A stretch of 64,000 bases of DNA, from positions 372,001 through 436,000 of the forward strand of contig NZ_JARZHG010000005.1 of assembly GCF_029946505.1 (NCBI RefSeq), given 5' to 3'. The notes under the pieces were generated by a model. It saw only the letters and a program-made list of their open reading frames with translations, ran no database searches and had not been told where the DNA came from. Positions 32,631 to 41,106 of the stretch are shown one piece after another. The number at the start of each line of letters is the position of its first letter. Position 1 is the first letter of the stretch. A program made the translations under genes and the position numbers. This DNA comes from Polyangium sp. y55x31. Lineage in GTDB: Bacteria > Myxococcota_A > Polyangia > Polyangiales > Polyangiaceae.

Positions 32631-33604
32631 CTCCGCCGCGCCATCGCGCGCATCGCGTCGCGACCAGCTTCGCTGTTTCCGTTCCGGATCTGACGGCCCG
32701 TGAGGGCGAGGAACACATCGTCGAGCGTCGGACGGCGCACGGCGATGCCCGTGACGGCGACGCGCGCCTCGGACACGAGCCGCACCACGAACGCCTCGCC
32801 GTCCTCCACGCGGAAGCAGAGCCCTTCCTCCGTCCGATCCGGCGTGAGGCCGTAGCGCTCGGCGAGCACCGCGCAGAGCGCCGCGGGCTCGTTCGTCCGC
32901 ACGAAGACCACGTCCTTGCCCACGGCGCGCTTCAGCGCCTCGGGGCTGTCCTCGGCGACGATCCGCCCGTGATCGATCACCGCGATTCGATCGCAGTTCT
33001 CGGCCTCGTCCATGTAATGGGTCGTCAGGAACAACGTCATGCCGTTCCGGTCGCGCAGGTCCCGCAGCACCTCCCAGGTCGCGTTTCGCGTCTGCGGATC
33101 GAGCCCGGTCGTCGGCTCGTCGAGGAAGAGCACGCGCGGGCGATGGACGAGGCCGCGGGCGATCTCGAGCCTGCGCTTCATGCCGCCCGAGAACGTGCGC
33201 ACCAGATCTTTCTTTCGATCCGAGAGATCCACGAATGCGAGGGCCTCGTCGAGGCGCGCGCGGCGCTCGGCGCGGGGCACGCCGTACACGACGGCGTGGA
33301 GCATGAGGTTCTCCTCCGCGGTGAGGCGATCGTCGAGGGACGGATCCTGAAAGATCACGCCGATGGATCGCCGCACGTCCTCGGGGCTCTTCGTGACGTC
33401 GAAGCCGGCGAGGCGGAGGGAGCCGCTCGTCGGCGCGAGCAGCGTGCAGAGCATCTTGATCGTCGTGGTCTTGCCGGCGCCGTTCGGCCCGAGAAACCCG
33501 AAGATCTCGCCTTCCTTCACGGTGAAGCTCACGCCGCGGACGGCCTCGACGTCACCGAAGCGCTTCGAGAGGTCACGGACCTCGATCGCGGGGGAGGGGC
33601 TCAT
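32627..33604 (-). CDS. ABC transporter ATP-binding protein (DrrA-like)
   Basis: 325 residues. Walker A GPNGAGKTT (about 39-47), Q-loop VIFQDPSLDDRLTA, signature FSGGMKRR, Walker B VLFLDEPTTGLDP, switch His in LTTHYMDEAE. The C-terminal region beyond 230 is the DrrA-type extension (RRPTLDDVFLALTGR). Pairs with the permease gene downstream. Confidence 0.93.
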   Translation of the reverse strand: MSPSPAIEVRDLSKRFGDVEAVRGVSFTVKEGEIFGFLGPNGAGKTTTIKMLCTLLAPTSGSLRLAGFDVTKSPEDVRRSIGVIFQDPSLDDRLTAEENLMLHAVVYGVPRAERRARLDEALAFVDLSDRKKDLVRTFSGGMKRRLEIARGLVHRPRVLFLDEPTTGLDPQTRNATWEVLRDLRDRNGMTLFLTTHYMDEAENCDRIAVIDHGRIVAEDSPEALKRAVGKDVVFVRTNEPAALCAVLAERYGLTPDRTEEGLCFRVEDGEAFVVRLVSEARVAVTGIAVRRPTLDDVFLALTGRQIRNGNSEAGRDAMRAMARRR

Positions 33605-33691
33605 CGTGTGCGGATAGGCCGGAGGGGGCCGTCTTCATACGACTTGCAAGCCGAGGGCCGCAAGGGGAGGCGCGCGAGGCGTCGAGGACGT

Positions 33692-34093
33692 TCAGTCGTC
33701 GTCCCAGTCGCTGTCGCCGGTGCTCGTCCGGTCGCAGGAGGTTTTGATGTTGGAGAGCACGTCGCTGCAAATCGTGCCGAACGCGTACTCGCGGAACTGA
33801 ACGCTGTCGCAGGAGAGGGCCTGGATGTGCTTGACGCAGCTTTCGACGTCCACCTTGGCGGAGCAGCCGGAAATGCTGCTGCAATCGCCGGTCGAAGCCA
33901 AGCAGACGTCATTCGCGTCGACGGCGGGCTTGCCGCAGGTCTCGAGCACGCCGTTCGCGGCGTCGACGAGCTTCTGGCACGAGGTCGCGCCGTCGAACTC
34001 GTTCTCCTCGCAGCTACAGCCGACGCCGATCAGGGCGGCGAGGGCGAGGGAAAACGAGACCGCGAGCGCACGGGATAAGTGATTCGTTCGCAT
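33692..34093 (-). CDS. Small cysteine-rich lipoprotein
   Basis: 133 residues. Signal peptide with lipobox GVGC (Cys26), then nine further cysteines in about 100 residues (CEEN, TSCQK, ETCGK, DVCLA, GDCSS, SGCSA, ESCVK, LSCDS, TICSD, TSCDR patterns), so several disulfides are likely. Acidic C-terminus DWDDD. No family recognised. It is upstream of, and divergent from, the VWA gene. Confidence 0.7.
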   Translation of the reverse strand: MRTNHLSRALAVSFSLALAALIGVGCSCEENEFDGATSCQKLVDAANGVLETCGKPAVDANDVCLASTGDCSSISGCSAKVDVESCVKHIQALSCDSVQFREYAFGTICSDVLSNIKTSCDRTSTGDSDWDDD

Positions 34094-34196
34094 CGTTAAG
34101 CATCTTTCTCCGGACGGATCGGCCGGGGCGCCGACGCTAGCAGGAAGCCCGCACACCTGCAAAGCCGCATCCCTGCGCCGTTTGTCCATCCCGTGA

Positions 34197-34312
34197 CGAA
34201 CAATGTCCGCCCATCGCTCTCGCGTTCGCCATTCTCGAACGATATGTCGAACAATGTCCGACCCACCTGAATCGTCAATGGACAATCGCGTCGAATGGGC
34301 GCACATTGGACG
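34197..34312. promoter_or_regulatory. Cluster of TGTCC/GGACA-type repeats upstream of the VWA gene
   Basis: The 13-bp word CGAACAATGTCCG occurs twice (34197-34209 and 34248-34260). Related words in the other orientation follow: CAATGGACAATCG (from 34276) and CATTGGACG (34304-34312), with TTTGTCCAT at 34181. Such a spaced set looks like a multi-site operator or promoter region. A similar TGTCCCGGACA is at 42012-42022, at the start of the PAS-STAS gene. Confidence 0.35.
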
Positions 34313-34354
34313 AACCAATCGCGACGCGGTCGCGACGAATCGGAGGGCTTGGGC

Positions 34355-35431
34355 ATGATCGACAACAGGATCGAGGTCGTCTTTTCTTTCGACACCACCG
34401 GCAGCATGTACCCCTGCTTGACGCAGGTTCGCCGCAAGGTCGGCGAGACGGTGCGGCGATTGATGAAGGAGATCCCGGGGATCCGGATCGGCATCATCGC
34501 TCACGGCGATTATTGCGACGCCGGCTCGACGTACGTGACGAAGGCCCTCGACCTGACCGACGACGGCGACGCGATCGTGCGTTTCGTGGAGAAGGTCGGC
34601 CCCACGGGCGGCGGCGACGCGCCCGAGTGTTACGAGCTCGTCCTGCACGAGGCGCGCACGATGTCGTGGACCAAGGATTACACGAAGGTCTTCGTCCTCA
34701 TCGGCGACGACGTGCCGCACGGGCCGAACCAGAACCCGAAGAAGCTCGATTGGCGCAATGAGGTCGACGCGCTCGGCGCGGCCGGGATCCCGGTCTACGG
34801 CGTGCAATGCCTGGGCCGCCGCCACGCGACGCCGTTTTACGCGGAGCTCGCGCGGAAGAGCGGCGGATTTCACATCGGCCTCGACCAGTTCGCCTACGTG
34901 ACCGACATGATCCTCGCGGTTTGCTACAAGCAATCGTCCGACGAGAAGCTCCAGGATTACGAGCGCGAGGTGAAGAAGCAGGGCCGCATGAACCGCGGCC
35001 TCGACAAGATGTTCGGCACGATGATGAAGCGCGAGGCGTCCGCCGAATACGGCGACACCGACCTCCGCGCCGTGCCGCCCGGCCGATTCCAGGTGCTCGA
35101 CGTGGACCGCGACATGCCCATCAAGCAGTTCGTCCTGGAAAACGGCCTCACCTTCAAGGCGGGCCGCGGCTTCTACGAGTTCATGAAGACCGAGACGATC
35201 CAGGGGCACAAGGAGGTGGTGCTCATGGACCGCAAGACGGGCGATCTCTACAGCGGCGAGCGCGCCCGCGAGATGCTCGGTTTGCCGCCCGGCGCGACCG
35301 TGCGCATCAAGCCCGCGAGCCTGGAGAAGTTCGTCGTCTTCGTGCAGAGCACCTCGTACAACCGCAAGCTCATCGGCAGCACGCGTTTCCTTTACGAGGT
35401 CGAGGACTGGTCCAAGGCCGAGGCTGCCTGA
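34355..35431 (+). CDS. Cytoplasmic VWA domain protein
   Basis: 358 residues, with CGGAGG before the chosen ATG; no signal peptide. The VWA domain begins at once (NRIEVVFSFDTTGSM) with a MIDAS of D13, T15 and S17 and the further motif VGPTGGGDAPECYE. The C-terminal 150 residues are a separate basic domain (VKKQGRMNRGLDKM, later GLPPGATVRIKPASLEKFVVFVQSTSYNR). No MoxR gene is adjacent. Possible role in protein-protein assembly; otherwise unknown. Confidence 0.8.
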   Translation: MIDNRIEVVFSFDTTGSMYPCLTQVRRKVGETVRRLMKEIPGIRIGIIAHGDYCDAGSTYVTKALDLTDDGDAIVRFVEKVGPTGGGDAPECYELVLHEARTMSWTKDYTKVFVLIGDDVPHGPNQNPKKLDWRNEVDALGAAGIPVYGVQCLGRRHATPFYAELARKSGGFHIGLDQFAYVTDMILAVCYKQSSDEKLQDYEREVKKQGRMNRGLDKMFGTMMKREASAEYGDTDLRAVPPGRFQVLDVDRDMPIKQFVLENGLTFKAGRGFYEFMKTETIQGHKEVVLMDRKTGDLYSGERAREMLGLPPGATVRIKPASLEKFVVFVQSTSYNRKLIGSTRFLYEVEDWSKAEAA

Positions 35432-35466
35432 AACGAAAATCCGTATTTCGAGGCTCGGGCCGTTTG

Positions 35467-35520
35467 CCTCCTGGGTCGGCGCCGGACGTGCTTACGTCAG
35501 GCGAAGACCGTCCCAGGAGG
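35467..35520 (+). promoter_or_regulatory. Inverted repeat pairing with the Shine-Dalgarno of the next gene
   Basis: CCTCCTGGG (35467-35475) is the exact complement of CCCAGGAGG (35512-35520). The second copy contains the ribosome-binding AGGAGG, 5 bases before the ATG at 35526. A smaller hairpin GACGT-GCTT-ACGTC (35485-35498) lies between. If transcribed, the leader would fold so that translation is masked until the stem opens. Confidence 0.55.
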
Positions 35521-35525
35521 TAAAT

Positions 35526-36050
35526 ATGCGCCGGAACCTCTTCCTGATTTCCGTGATCACTGGTTTTGGCGTGGTGGGGTTCGTCCCTTCCACGGCCCGG
35601 GCAGGCCTCTCGTTGGGCGCCGACATGAACGTGGGTGTCGTGACGACCGGCAGTGGCCCCCTCGGCGACGTCGGCAGCGGTCTCGGCGGCCGGATCGGGT
35701 ATCGCGCGAACCTCGGGCCCTTCACCATCACGCCGGAGCTCGGGGGATCCTACCTGCGCTTGAACGCGATCGAGACCCCGATGCGCGGGGTCGCGGGGGC
35801 GCGCCTCTCCTTGCGCGGCATGGTGCAACCCACGATCTTCGCTCATTACGGGATCGCAATCGTGCAGCAGGACGTACGCGGACCCACGTACGACCTGGGC
35901 GGAGCGATCGATTTGAGCGCGGCGATCGTCCGGGTCGGCGTGCACGCAGGATACGTGGCCGTGCAGAGCACGTCCGATCGAGGGACCTATTCGGTCTACA
36001 CGCCGCTCGAATGGGTCGAGCTCGGCCTGCACGCCGGGCTCGGGTTTTAA
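35526..36050 (+). CDS. Outer-membrane beta-barrel candidate
   Basis: 174 residues. Signal peptide ends near PSTARAG (about residue 26). The mature part alternates polar and non-polar residues in about eight strands, rich in Gly and aromatic residues, with no cysteine, and ends in GLHAGLGF with terminal Phe, the usual sorting signal of outer-membrane barrels. No family name. The leader carries a Shine-Dalgarno-masking repeat. The stop overlaps that of the convergent zinc-ribbon gene. Confidence 0.7.
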   Translation: MRRNLFLISVITGFGVVGFVPSTARAGLSLGADMNVGVVTTGSGPLGDVGSGLGGRIGYRANLGPFTITPELGGSYLRLNAIETPMRGVAGARLSLRGMVQPTIFAHYGIAIVQQDVRGPTYDLGGAIDLSAAIVRVGVHAGYVAVQSTSDRGTYSVYTPLEWVELGLHAGLGF

Positions 36051-36481
36051 CGGAACAGGTCTTCGAGCGCCTCGAGCTCGCCGGAATCGAGCCACACGCC
36101 GCGGCACTCGATGCACGTGTCGATCATGACCTCGGAGCCAAACCCCCAGTTGCGCGCGGCCATCTCGCCGCCGCAGGCCGGACAAACGAGCGCGGCGGCT
36201 TCGGCCTCCCCCGCCGCGCCGCGCTCGCGGGCGCGCGCGTAGACGCGCTGGAGGGCCGTCGTCGGGGCGTGGCTCTGCTTCGTGTCGCCGCGGGCCGCGG
36301 CCGTCTGGATCTTGGCGAGCTCGCCGTGATCGAGGAACACGCCGCCACATCCCCTGCAGCGATCGATCTCCACGCCGGCCTCGTGCGCGACGGCTTCGAG
36401 CCGCTCACGCCGGTGATGGCGTTCCTCGGCGCCGCGATAGGGGTCGTTCGTCAACTCGATCTTGCAGCGAGGGCATTCCAT
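36047..36481 (-). CDS. Double zinc-ribbon (TFIIB-type) protein
   Basis: 144 residues with two zf-TFIIB-like ribbons: CPRC at 3-6 with CRGCGGVFLDHGEL at about 42-55, and CPACGG with CIECRGVWLDSGELEALEDL toward the end. The CxxC...CxxCxGxWLDxGEL form is common in small bacterial proteins of unknown role. Soluble, probably zinc-binding. Confidence 0.85.
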   Translation of the reverse strand: MECPRCKIELTNDPYRGAEERHHRRERLEAVAHEAGVEIDRCRGCGGVFLDHGELAKIQTAAARGDTKQSHAPTTALQRVYARARERGAAGEAEAAALVCPACGGEMAARNWGFGSEVMIDTCIECRGVWLDSGELEALEDLFR

Positions 36482-36900
36482 CGGTTCCCGATGCTACCAG
36501 AGCGCGCGCCGTCTCTGGAACCGGAAGCGCCGAAGGCAAGCTCGTTCGCCCGCCGGTACGTCGTCGTGCGCCGCTGCGCATGCGACGCGCGCCCGGGGAC
36601 GTGCACCTCGGATCCCGCGCGGGCTCCCCGTGTGGAGCGGGGAGCTGCCGCCGGGCATGAAGATCGAATGAAATCAGGAGGATCCGGGTTCGTCCGCCTT
36701 GCACGCCCCGGACCCCCCTGCTATCAACCCCCTCGCGCGCTGCGTGTCGACCTGTCCCCCCCCCAAGGTCCGCGTGGCGCGTCTTTTTTTGGCGCACGGT
36801 CGAGGGCTCGACCTCGTCGGGCGGACCGAGCGGTGAGACGCGATTTTTCGACGCGCGGGGCGTTCGCGACCCGTTACAATCGGTCCGTCGAGAGGCACCG
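36482..36900. other. 419-bp intergenic stretch with hairpins
   Basis: No gene is supported. Two perfect stems are visible: CCAGAG / CTCTGG at 36497-36518, just upstream of the zinc-ribbon gene, and GCTCCCCG / CGGGGAGC with a 7-base loop at 36623-36645. The rest contains C-runs and a T-run near 36785. Probably the divergent promoters of the zinc-ribbon and radical SAM genes. I found no cobalamin riboswitch sequence. Confidence 0.4.
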
Positions 36901-38733
36901 ATGCGTATTGCGCTCCTGTATCCCCCTCCCTGGAAGATCCCGGCTCGCGGCGAGCCGGAAGACCCGCGCGGCGACGGGCCGCCCGCCGAGTACCGCGAGG
37001 GGGATCTCGACGCGGATTTCTACCAGATCCCGTACGGCCTGCTCTCGATCGCGGCGCAGGCCATTCGCGCCGGTCATCAGGTCAAGGTCCTGAACCTCTC
37101 GGCGATGACGTGGGCGAAGGTCGAGGAGGTGCTCTCGACGCTCGACGCCGATCTTTACGCGATGTCGTGCTGGACCGCGAATCGCCGCGGCGTCGCGCTC
37201 GTCGCGAAGGCGATCCGCGCGCGACGCCCGAAGGCGCCCATCGTCGTCGGCGGCCCGCACGCGAGCCCCTTCGCGAAGGAGATCCTCGACCATTGGCCCG
37301 AGGTCGACGTCGCCACGGTCGGCGAGAGTGAAATCACGTTCCTCGAGATCGTGGATCGACTCGCGGCGGGCCGCAGCTTGCGCGGGCTCGCGGGCGCGGC
37401 GTATCGATTCGAAGGCCGCGTGGAGATGGGGCCGAGCCGCGGCTCGATCGAGGATCTCGACACGCTCGCCTCGCCGCACGCGTTTTTCGACACGCACATC
37501 CTGATGACGTCGCGCGGCTGCCCGTGGGCGTGCACGTTCTGCGGAGCCGAGAACACCTGGGGACGCGGATTCCGCGGGCAATCGGTGCCGTACGTGCTCG
37601 ACGTGCTCGAAAAGACGGTGGCGCGTTTGCCCGTGAAGATGATCCTCGTCAAGGACGACACCTTCACCACGAACCGAAAACGTGTCCTCGACCTCTGCCG
37701 CGGCATCCGGGAGCGGAACATTCGATTCTTGTGGAGCTGCGACACGCGCGTCGACGTGCTCGGCGAGGAGCTGCTCTACGAGATGCGCCTCGCGGGCTGC
37801 GAGCGGCTCTCGCTCGGCGTGGAGAGCGGCTCGCCGCGGATCTTGAAGGCGGTCGACAAGAAGATCACGGTGCAGAAGATCATCGACGCGACCGAGCTCG
37901 CGAAAAAATACGGCATCAAGGTCCGTTACTTCATGATGCTCGGCAATCGCGGCGAGACGGCCGAGACGTTCCGCGAGACCCTCGTGTTCCTCGACCGCGC
38001 GCGGCCCCACCAGTACATTTTTTCGTGCCTCTCCATCTATCCCGGCACGCGCGATTACGAGGAGGCGACGGCCTCCGGCTGGCTCGATCCCGAGGTCTAT
38101 TTCACGGGCGATTTCCAGGAGCTCAAGGTGCCCTTCGACGCCTCCGAGGAGGATACGTTGCTCATGAGCAACTGGTTCCGCGAGAACAGCGGCCTGCGCG
38201 ACCATTACCGGGAAAGCGCGGCCGAATGCGAGGCGATCCTCGGGCGGCTCGGCGATCACGCTCCCGCGCACCTCGACTGCGCCACCGCCCATTACCGGGA
38301 GAACAACCTGGACGCGGCGGAGCGGCACGCGTCGCGGGCGCTCGAGCTCGGCCACCCCTTGCCCGGGCTTTGCCTGAACATGCTCGCGGTGATCGCGGCC
38401 CGGCGCTCTGCGTGGAAAAACATGCAGGACCTCTTCACGGAGGCCTGGCGCAAGGATCCGCAGCACTGGGTGCTCGTGCGCAACGTGCAGAAGGTGAAGG
38501 CGTGGCTCGATCAGGCGGGGCCGCTCCGGGGCATGCCGCTCGATCTCGAAGCCCACAACGATTTTCAGCTCCTCGAACGGACCGTGCAGCCGATGCTCCC
38601 GGGGCCGCTCTCGGGCGATTACGGGGTCTGGAGTGCGCCCGCGCCACGCGCCCAGAATCCCGAGATGCGCGCCCCGCAGACGGGCAGCCATGCCTCGTTC
38701 CAGCCGCGGAATCGGCTCCGCGTGGTGACGTGA
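36901..38733 (+). CDS. Radical SAM protein with B12-binding-type N-terminus and C-terminal TPRs
   Basis: 610 residues. Residues 1 to about 155 have the Rossmann-like B12-binding fold of such enzymes (ADLYAMSCWTANRRG, PIVVGGPHASPF). The DxHxxG cobalt-ligand motif is absent, as often in this class. The [4Fe-4S] cysteines are C207, C211 and C214 in SRGCPWACTFC. The TIM-barrel continues to about 420. From about 445 to 545 TPR-like helices follow (APAHLDCATAHYRENNLDAAERHASRALELGHP). A long, disordered C-terminus ends the protein. Relatives act as methyltransferases or in natural-product and lipid modification. No biosynthetic partner gene is next to it. Confidence 0.88.
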   Translation: MRIALLYPPPWKIPARGEPEDPRGDGPPAEYREGDLDADFYQIPYGLLSIAAQAIRAGHQVKVLNLSAMTWAKVEEVLSTLDADLYAMSCWTANRRGVALVAKAIRARRPKAPIVVGGPHASPFAKEILDHWPEVDVATVGESEITFLEIVDRLAAGRSLRGLAGAAYRFEGRVEMGPSRGSIEDLDTLASPHAFFDTHILMTSRGCPWACTFCGAENTWGRGFRGQSVPYVLDVLEKTVARLPVKMILVKDDTFTTNRKRVLDLCRGIRERNIRFLWSCDTRVDVLGEELLYEMRLAGCERLSLGVESGSPRILKAVDKKITVQKIIDATELAKKYGIKVRYFMMLGNRGETAETFRETLVFLDRARPHQYIFSCLSIYPGTRDYEEATASGWLDPEVYFTGDFQELKVPFDASEEDTLLMSNWFRENSGLRDHYRESAAECEAILGRLGDHAPAHLDCATAHYRENNLDAAERHASRALELGHPLPGLCLNMLAVIAARRSAWKNMQDLFTEAWRKDPQHWVLVRNVQKVKAWLDQAGPLRGMPLDLEAHNDFQLLERTVQPMLPGPLSGDYGVWSAPAPRAQNPEMRAPQTGSHASFQPRNRLRVVT

Positions 38734-38737
38734 GGGC

Positions 38738-39757
38738 TCAGTTGCAGCTCGCCTCGGTGTCCCCGCCGAAGACCGTCGTCCAGTACACGCCGTAATCGCC
38801 GCCGCCGGTCGCGCGGCCGATGCCGATCACCTTGTACGAGCTGCCGAGCATGTTCGCGTTGTGCCCGGGGGAGTTTTTCCATTGCGTGAACACCGCGTCC
38901 GCGGTCGAATTGCCCGCGGCGATGTTCTCGCCCATGGCGGTCTGCACGGGACAGGCGTGGTCGTAGCAGGCGTCGCAGGCGCGGTCGCTGAAGCTCGAGC
39001 CGTTCTCGCCGTTGTGCGAGAAATAGTTCTGGTCGCGCATGTTCTCGCTGTGCCCCTGCGCCGCGCGGTGCAGCGAGGTGCACGCCGCGAGCGGCGGGAG
39101 GCCATTCTGCGCGCGGTAATCGTTCAGGATGCCCAGAAAGCCTTGCTCCTCGGCGTCGAGGGAGGTCGTGGCCGCGCCGGCGCCCATACACGCCTCGCAT
39201 GCGCCGCAATCGGAGGCGCAGTTCATGCACGTCTCGTCGCCGGTGCAGACGCCGTTGCCACAACACGCGCCGCAATCCATCGCGCACGTCTCGCAGCTCT
39301 CGCCGCCGCCGCAAACCCCGTCCCCGCAGCCGGCGCCGGAGCCGGTGCTCGTGGTGGACGAGGCTCCCCCGCCTCCGGCCCCTTGCCCCGCGCCGCCTGC
39401 GCCCGCGCCGCCTGCGCCCGCGCCGCCTGCGCCCGCGCCGCCGCTGCCCGCGCCGCCCGCACCGCCCGCGCCGCCTGCACCGCCTGCGCCGCCTGCGCCG
39501 CCCGCGCCACCTGCACCGGCCTCGCCGCCCGCGCCGCCCGAGCCGCTCGATGCGCTCGAGCTCGAGCTCGACCCCGAGCCGCCGCCAGCGCCGGCCTCGC
39601 CGCCCGAGCCGCCGGAGCCCCCGTTACCGGAGCCTCCGCTGCCGGTGATGCTGCCTCCGGACGTCACGGACCCGCCTTCGGCGCAGCCGGTGATGGAAAC
39701 TGCCCCTACCAACCCGATCAAACCTAGTGTCGTACCAAGAAGAAGACGCGCGCGCAT
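38738..39757 (-). CDS. CAP (SCP-like) domain lipoprotein with cysteine repeats
   Basis: 339 residues. Lipobox ITGC (Cys25), then a Gly/Ser/Ala-rich spacer of about 100 residues, then two Cys repeats of the kind CGDGVCGGGESCETCAMDC, and a CAP domain from about 190 (LNDYRAQNGLPPLAACTSLHRAAQGHSENM, GENIAAG, WKNSPGHNANMLGSSYKVIGIG). CAP proteins are secreted and bind sterols or lipids or act as proteases in some lineages; a catalytic role is not shown. Divergent from the VWA lipoprotein gene; both products are exported with similar spacers. Confidence 0.88.
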   Translation of the reverse strand: MRARLLLGTTLGLIGLVGAVSITGCAEGGSVTSGGSITGSGGSGNGGSGGSGGEAGAGGGSGSSSSSSASSGSGGAGGEAGAGGAGGAGGAGGAGGAGGAGGAGSGGAGAGGAGAGGAGAGGAGQGAGGGGASSTTSTGSGAGCGDGVCGGGESCETCAMDCGACCGNGVCTGDETCMNCASDCGACEACMGAGAATTSLDAEEQGFLGILNDYRAQNGLPPLAACTSLHRAAQGHSENMRDQNYFSHNGENGSSFSDRACDACYDHACPVQTAMGENIAAGNSTADAVFTQWKNSPGHNANMLGSSYKVIGIGRATGGGDYGVYWTTVFGGDTEASCN

Positions 39758-39938
39758 GCGAGGATCTTTCTCTCCCGAAGCTTGCCTTGGCAAGGAATTT
39801 CTTCCATTTCGACGAACGCCGTACAGCCCGAATGTGATCGTCCGACCCGGGTCGTCCCGCACTGTCGCAAAATGCGGCACGGATGCGAGCGCCCCGGCCT
39901 GGTTGACGTCTCTCCCCCCGATCGTGCACCATCGCGAC

Positions 39939-41078
39939 ATGAACCGTATCCACGCCGCTTTGCTTGTTCTATCGGCATGCGCCCTCGGCGTTGCCTGTGC
40001 GCCCGACTCGAACCTGCCGCCCGCGGGCAATCCCAGCGGCGCCGGCGCCGGCGCAGGGAGCGCGGGCGGCGCGGGTGGCATGGGCGGCATGGGCTCGGGC
40101 GGGGATATCTTCGTCGGCAGCGGCGGCGGCTCCAGCTCGACCGGCGCCGTGGATCCCGGGTGCGGCCTCATCACCGAGGAAGGAAAGTCCGTGCCGCTCT
40201 CGCTCTACATCGCGTTCGACAAGTCGAGCTCGATGGTGGGAACGAAGTGGAACAGCGGCGAGGCGGGGCTCGCGGCGTTCGTCAACGATCCGAGCTCGGC
40301 CGGCACCTCGGTCGCGCTCAATTTTTTCCCCCTGCCGGCCGAGTCCACGTGTGATCAGATGCTCTACAAGGCGCCCGTCGTGCCCTTCGGCGAGCTGCCG
40401 ACGAACGCCGAGCCGATCATTCAGGCCATCGCCGCCGAGGACCCGAACGGCTTCAAGACCCCGATCTACCCGGCGCTCGGCGGCGCCATCCTCGCCTGCG
40501 CCGACGCATTGCAGCAAAAGCCGGGCACGGGCTGCGCCGTGCTCCTCGTCACGGACGGCGCGCCCGTCGGGCCCGCGCCCCTGTGCAGCGGCGTCAATCC
40601 GGAGGACCCGCAGGTCATCGCGAACCTCGCCGCGACGGGGCTCTCGCAATTCAAGGTCCGCACGTTCGTGATTGGCCTCCAGGGCGTCCCGCAGGACACG
40701 GCGAACCTCATCGCGGCCGCGGGCGGCACCGATTCGGCCATCCTCGTCGGCAGCGTGAACGTCCAGGTCGAGTTCCAGAATGCGCTCGCGAAGGCCCGCG
40801 GAAAGGCGCTGCCTTGCGATTACGAGATTCCGACGAAGGTCTCGGGCGGCGAGGTCGATCCCGGCTTCGTGAACGTGCTCTTCACGCCGTCGGGCGGCGG
40901 CGAACCGGAGACGATCCTCCAGGACAAGAATTGCACGAACGGCCTCGGCTGGTATTACGACAATCCCGTCGTCCCCTCGAAAATCTCGTTCTGCCCGGCC
41001 ACCTGCGACGCCGTCCGCAAGGACTTCGGCGCAAAGGTGCAAATCGGCCTCGGCTGCAAGACCGAGGTGGCCAAGTAA
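39939..41078 (+). CDS. Exported VWA-like lipoprotein
   Basis: 379 residues. Lipobox GVAC (Cys20), Gly/Ala/Met-rich spacer to about 75, then a VWA fold with SLYIAFDKSSSM (MIDAS residues D94, S96, S98), LLVTDGAPVGPAP and a C-terminal part with CDYEIPTKVSGGEVDPGFVN and six cysteines (several pairs likely). Probably surface-exposed adhesion or binding protein. Its divergent neighbour is the CAP lipoprotein. Confidence 0.83.
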   Translation: MNRIHAALLVLSACALGVACAPDSNLPPAGNPSGAGAGAGSAGGAGGMGGMGSGGDIFVGSGGGSSSTGAVDPGCGLITEEGKSVPLSLYIAFDKSSSMVGTKWNSGEAGLAAFVNDPSSAGTSVALNFFPLPAESTCDQMLYKAPVVPFGELPTNAEPIIQAIAAEDPNGFKTPIYPALGGAILACADALQQKPGTGCAVLLVTDGAPVGPAPLCSGVNPEDPQVIANLAATGLSQFKVRTFVIGLQGVPQDTANLIAAAGGTDSAILVGSVNVQVEFQNALAKARGKALPCDYEIPTKVSGGEVDPGFVNVLFTPSGGGEPETILQDKNCTNGLGWYYDNPVVPSKISFCPATCDAVRKDFGAKVQIGLGCKTEVAK

Positions 41079-41106
41079 AACCCGAGGCGCGCGCCCCCGA
41101 CGAACG

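Noticed and set aside
32627-33604. DrrAB-like exporter as sign of an antibiotic cluster
   Set aside because: No polyketide or peptide synthetase gene or tailoring set is present nearby.
36482-36900. Cobalamin riboswitch before the B12-type radical SAM gene
   Set aside because: No GCCACTG-type B12 box or typical multi-stem order was found; only simple hairpins.
36874-38691. Minus-strand open frame of 605 codons
   Set aside because: Antisense of the radical SAM gene; no motif, composition of a mirror frame.
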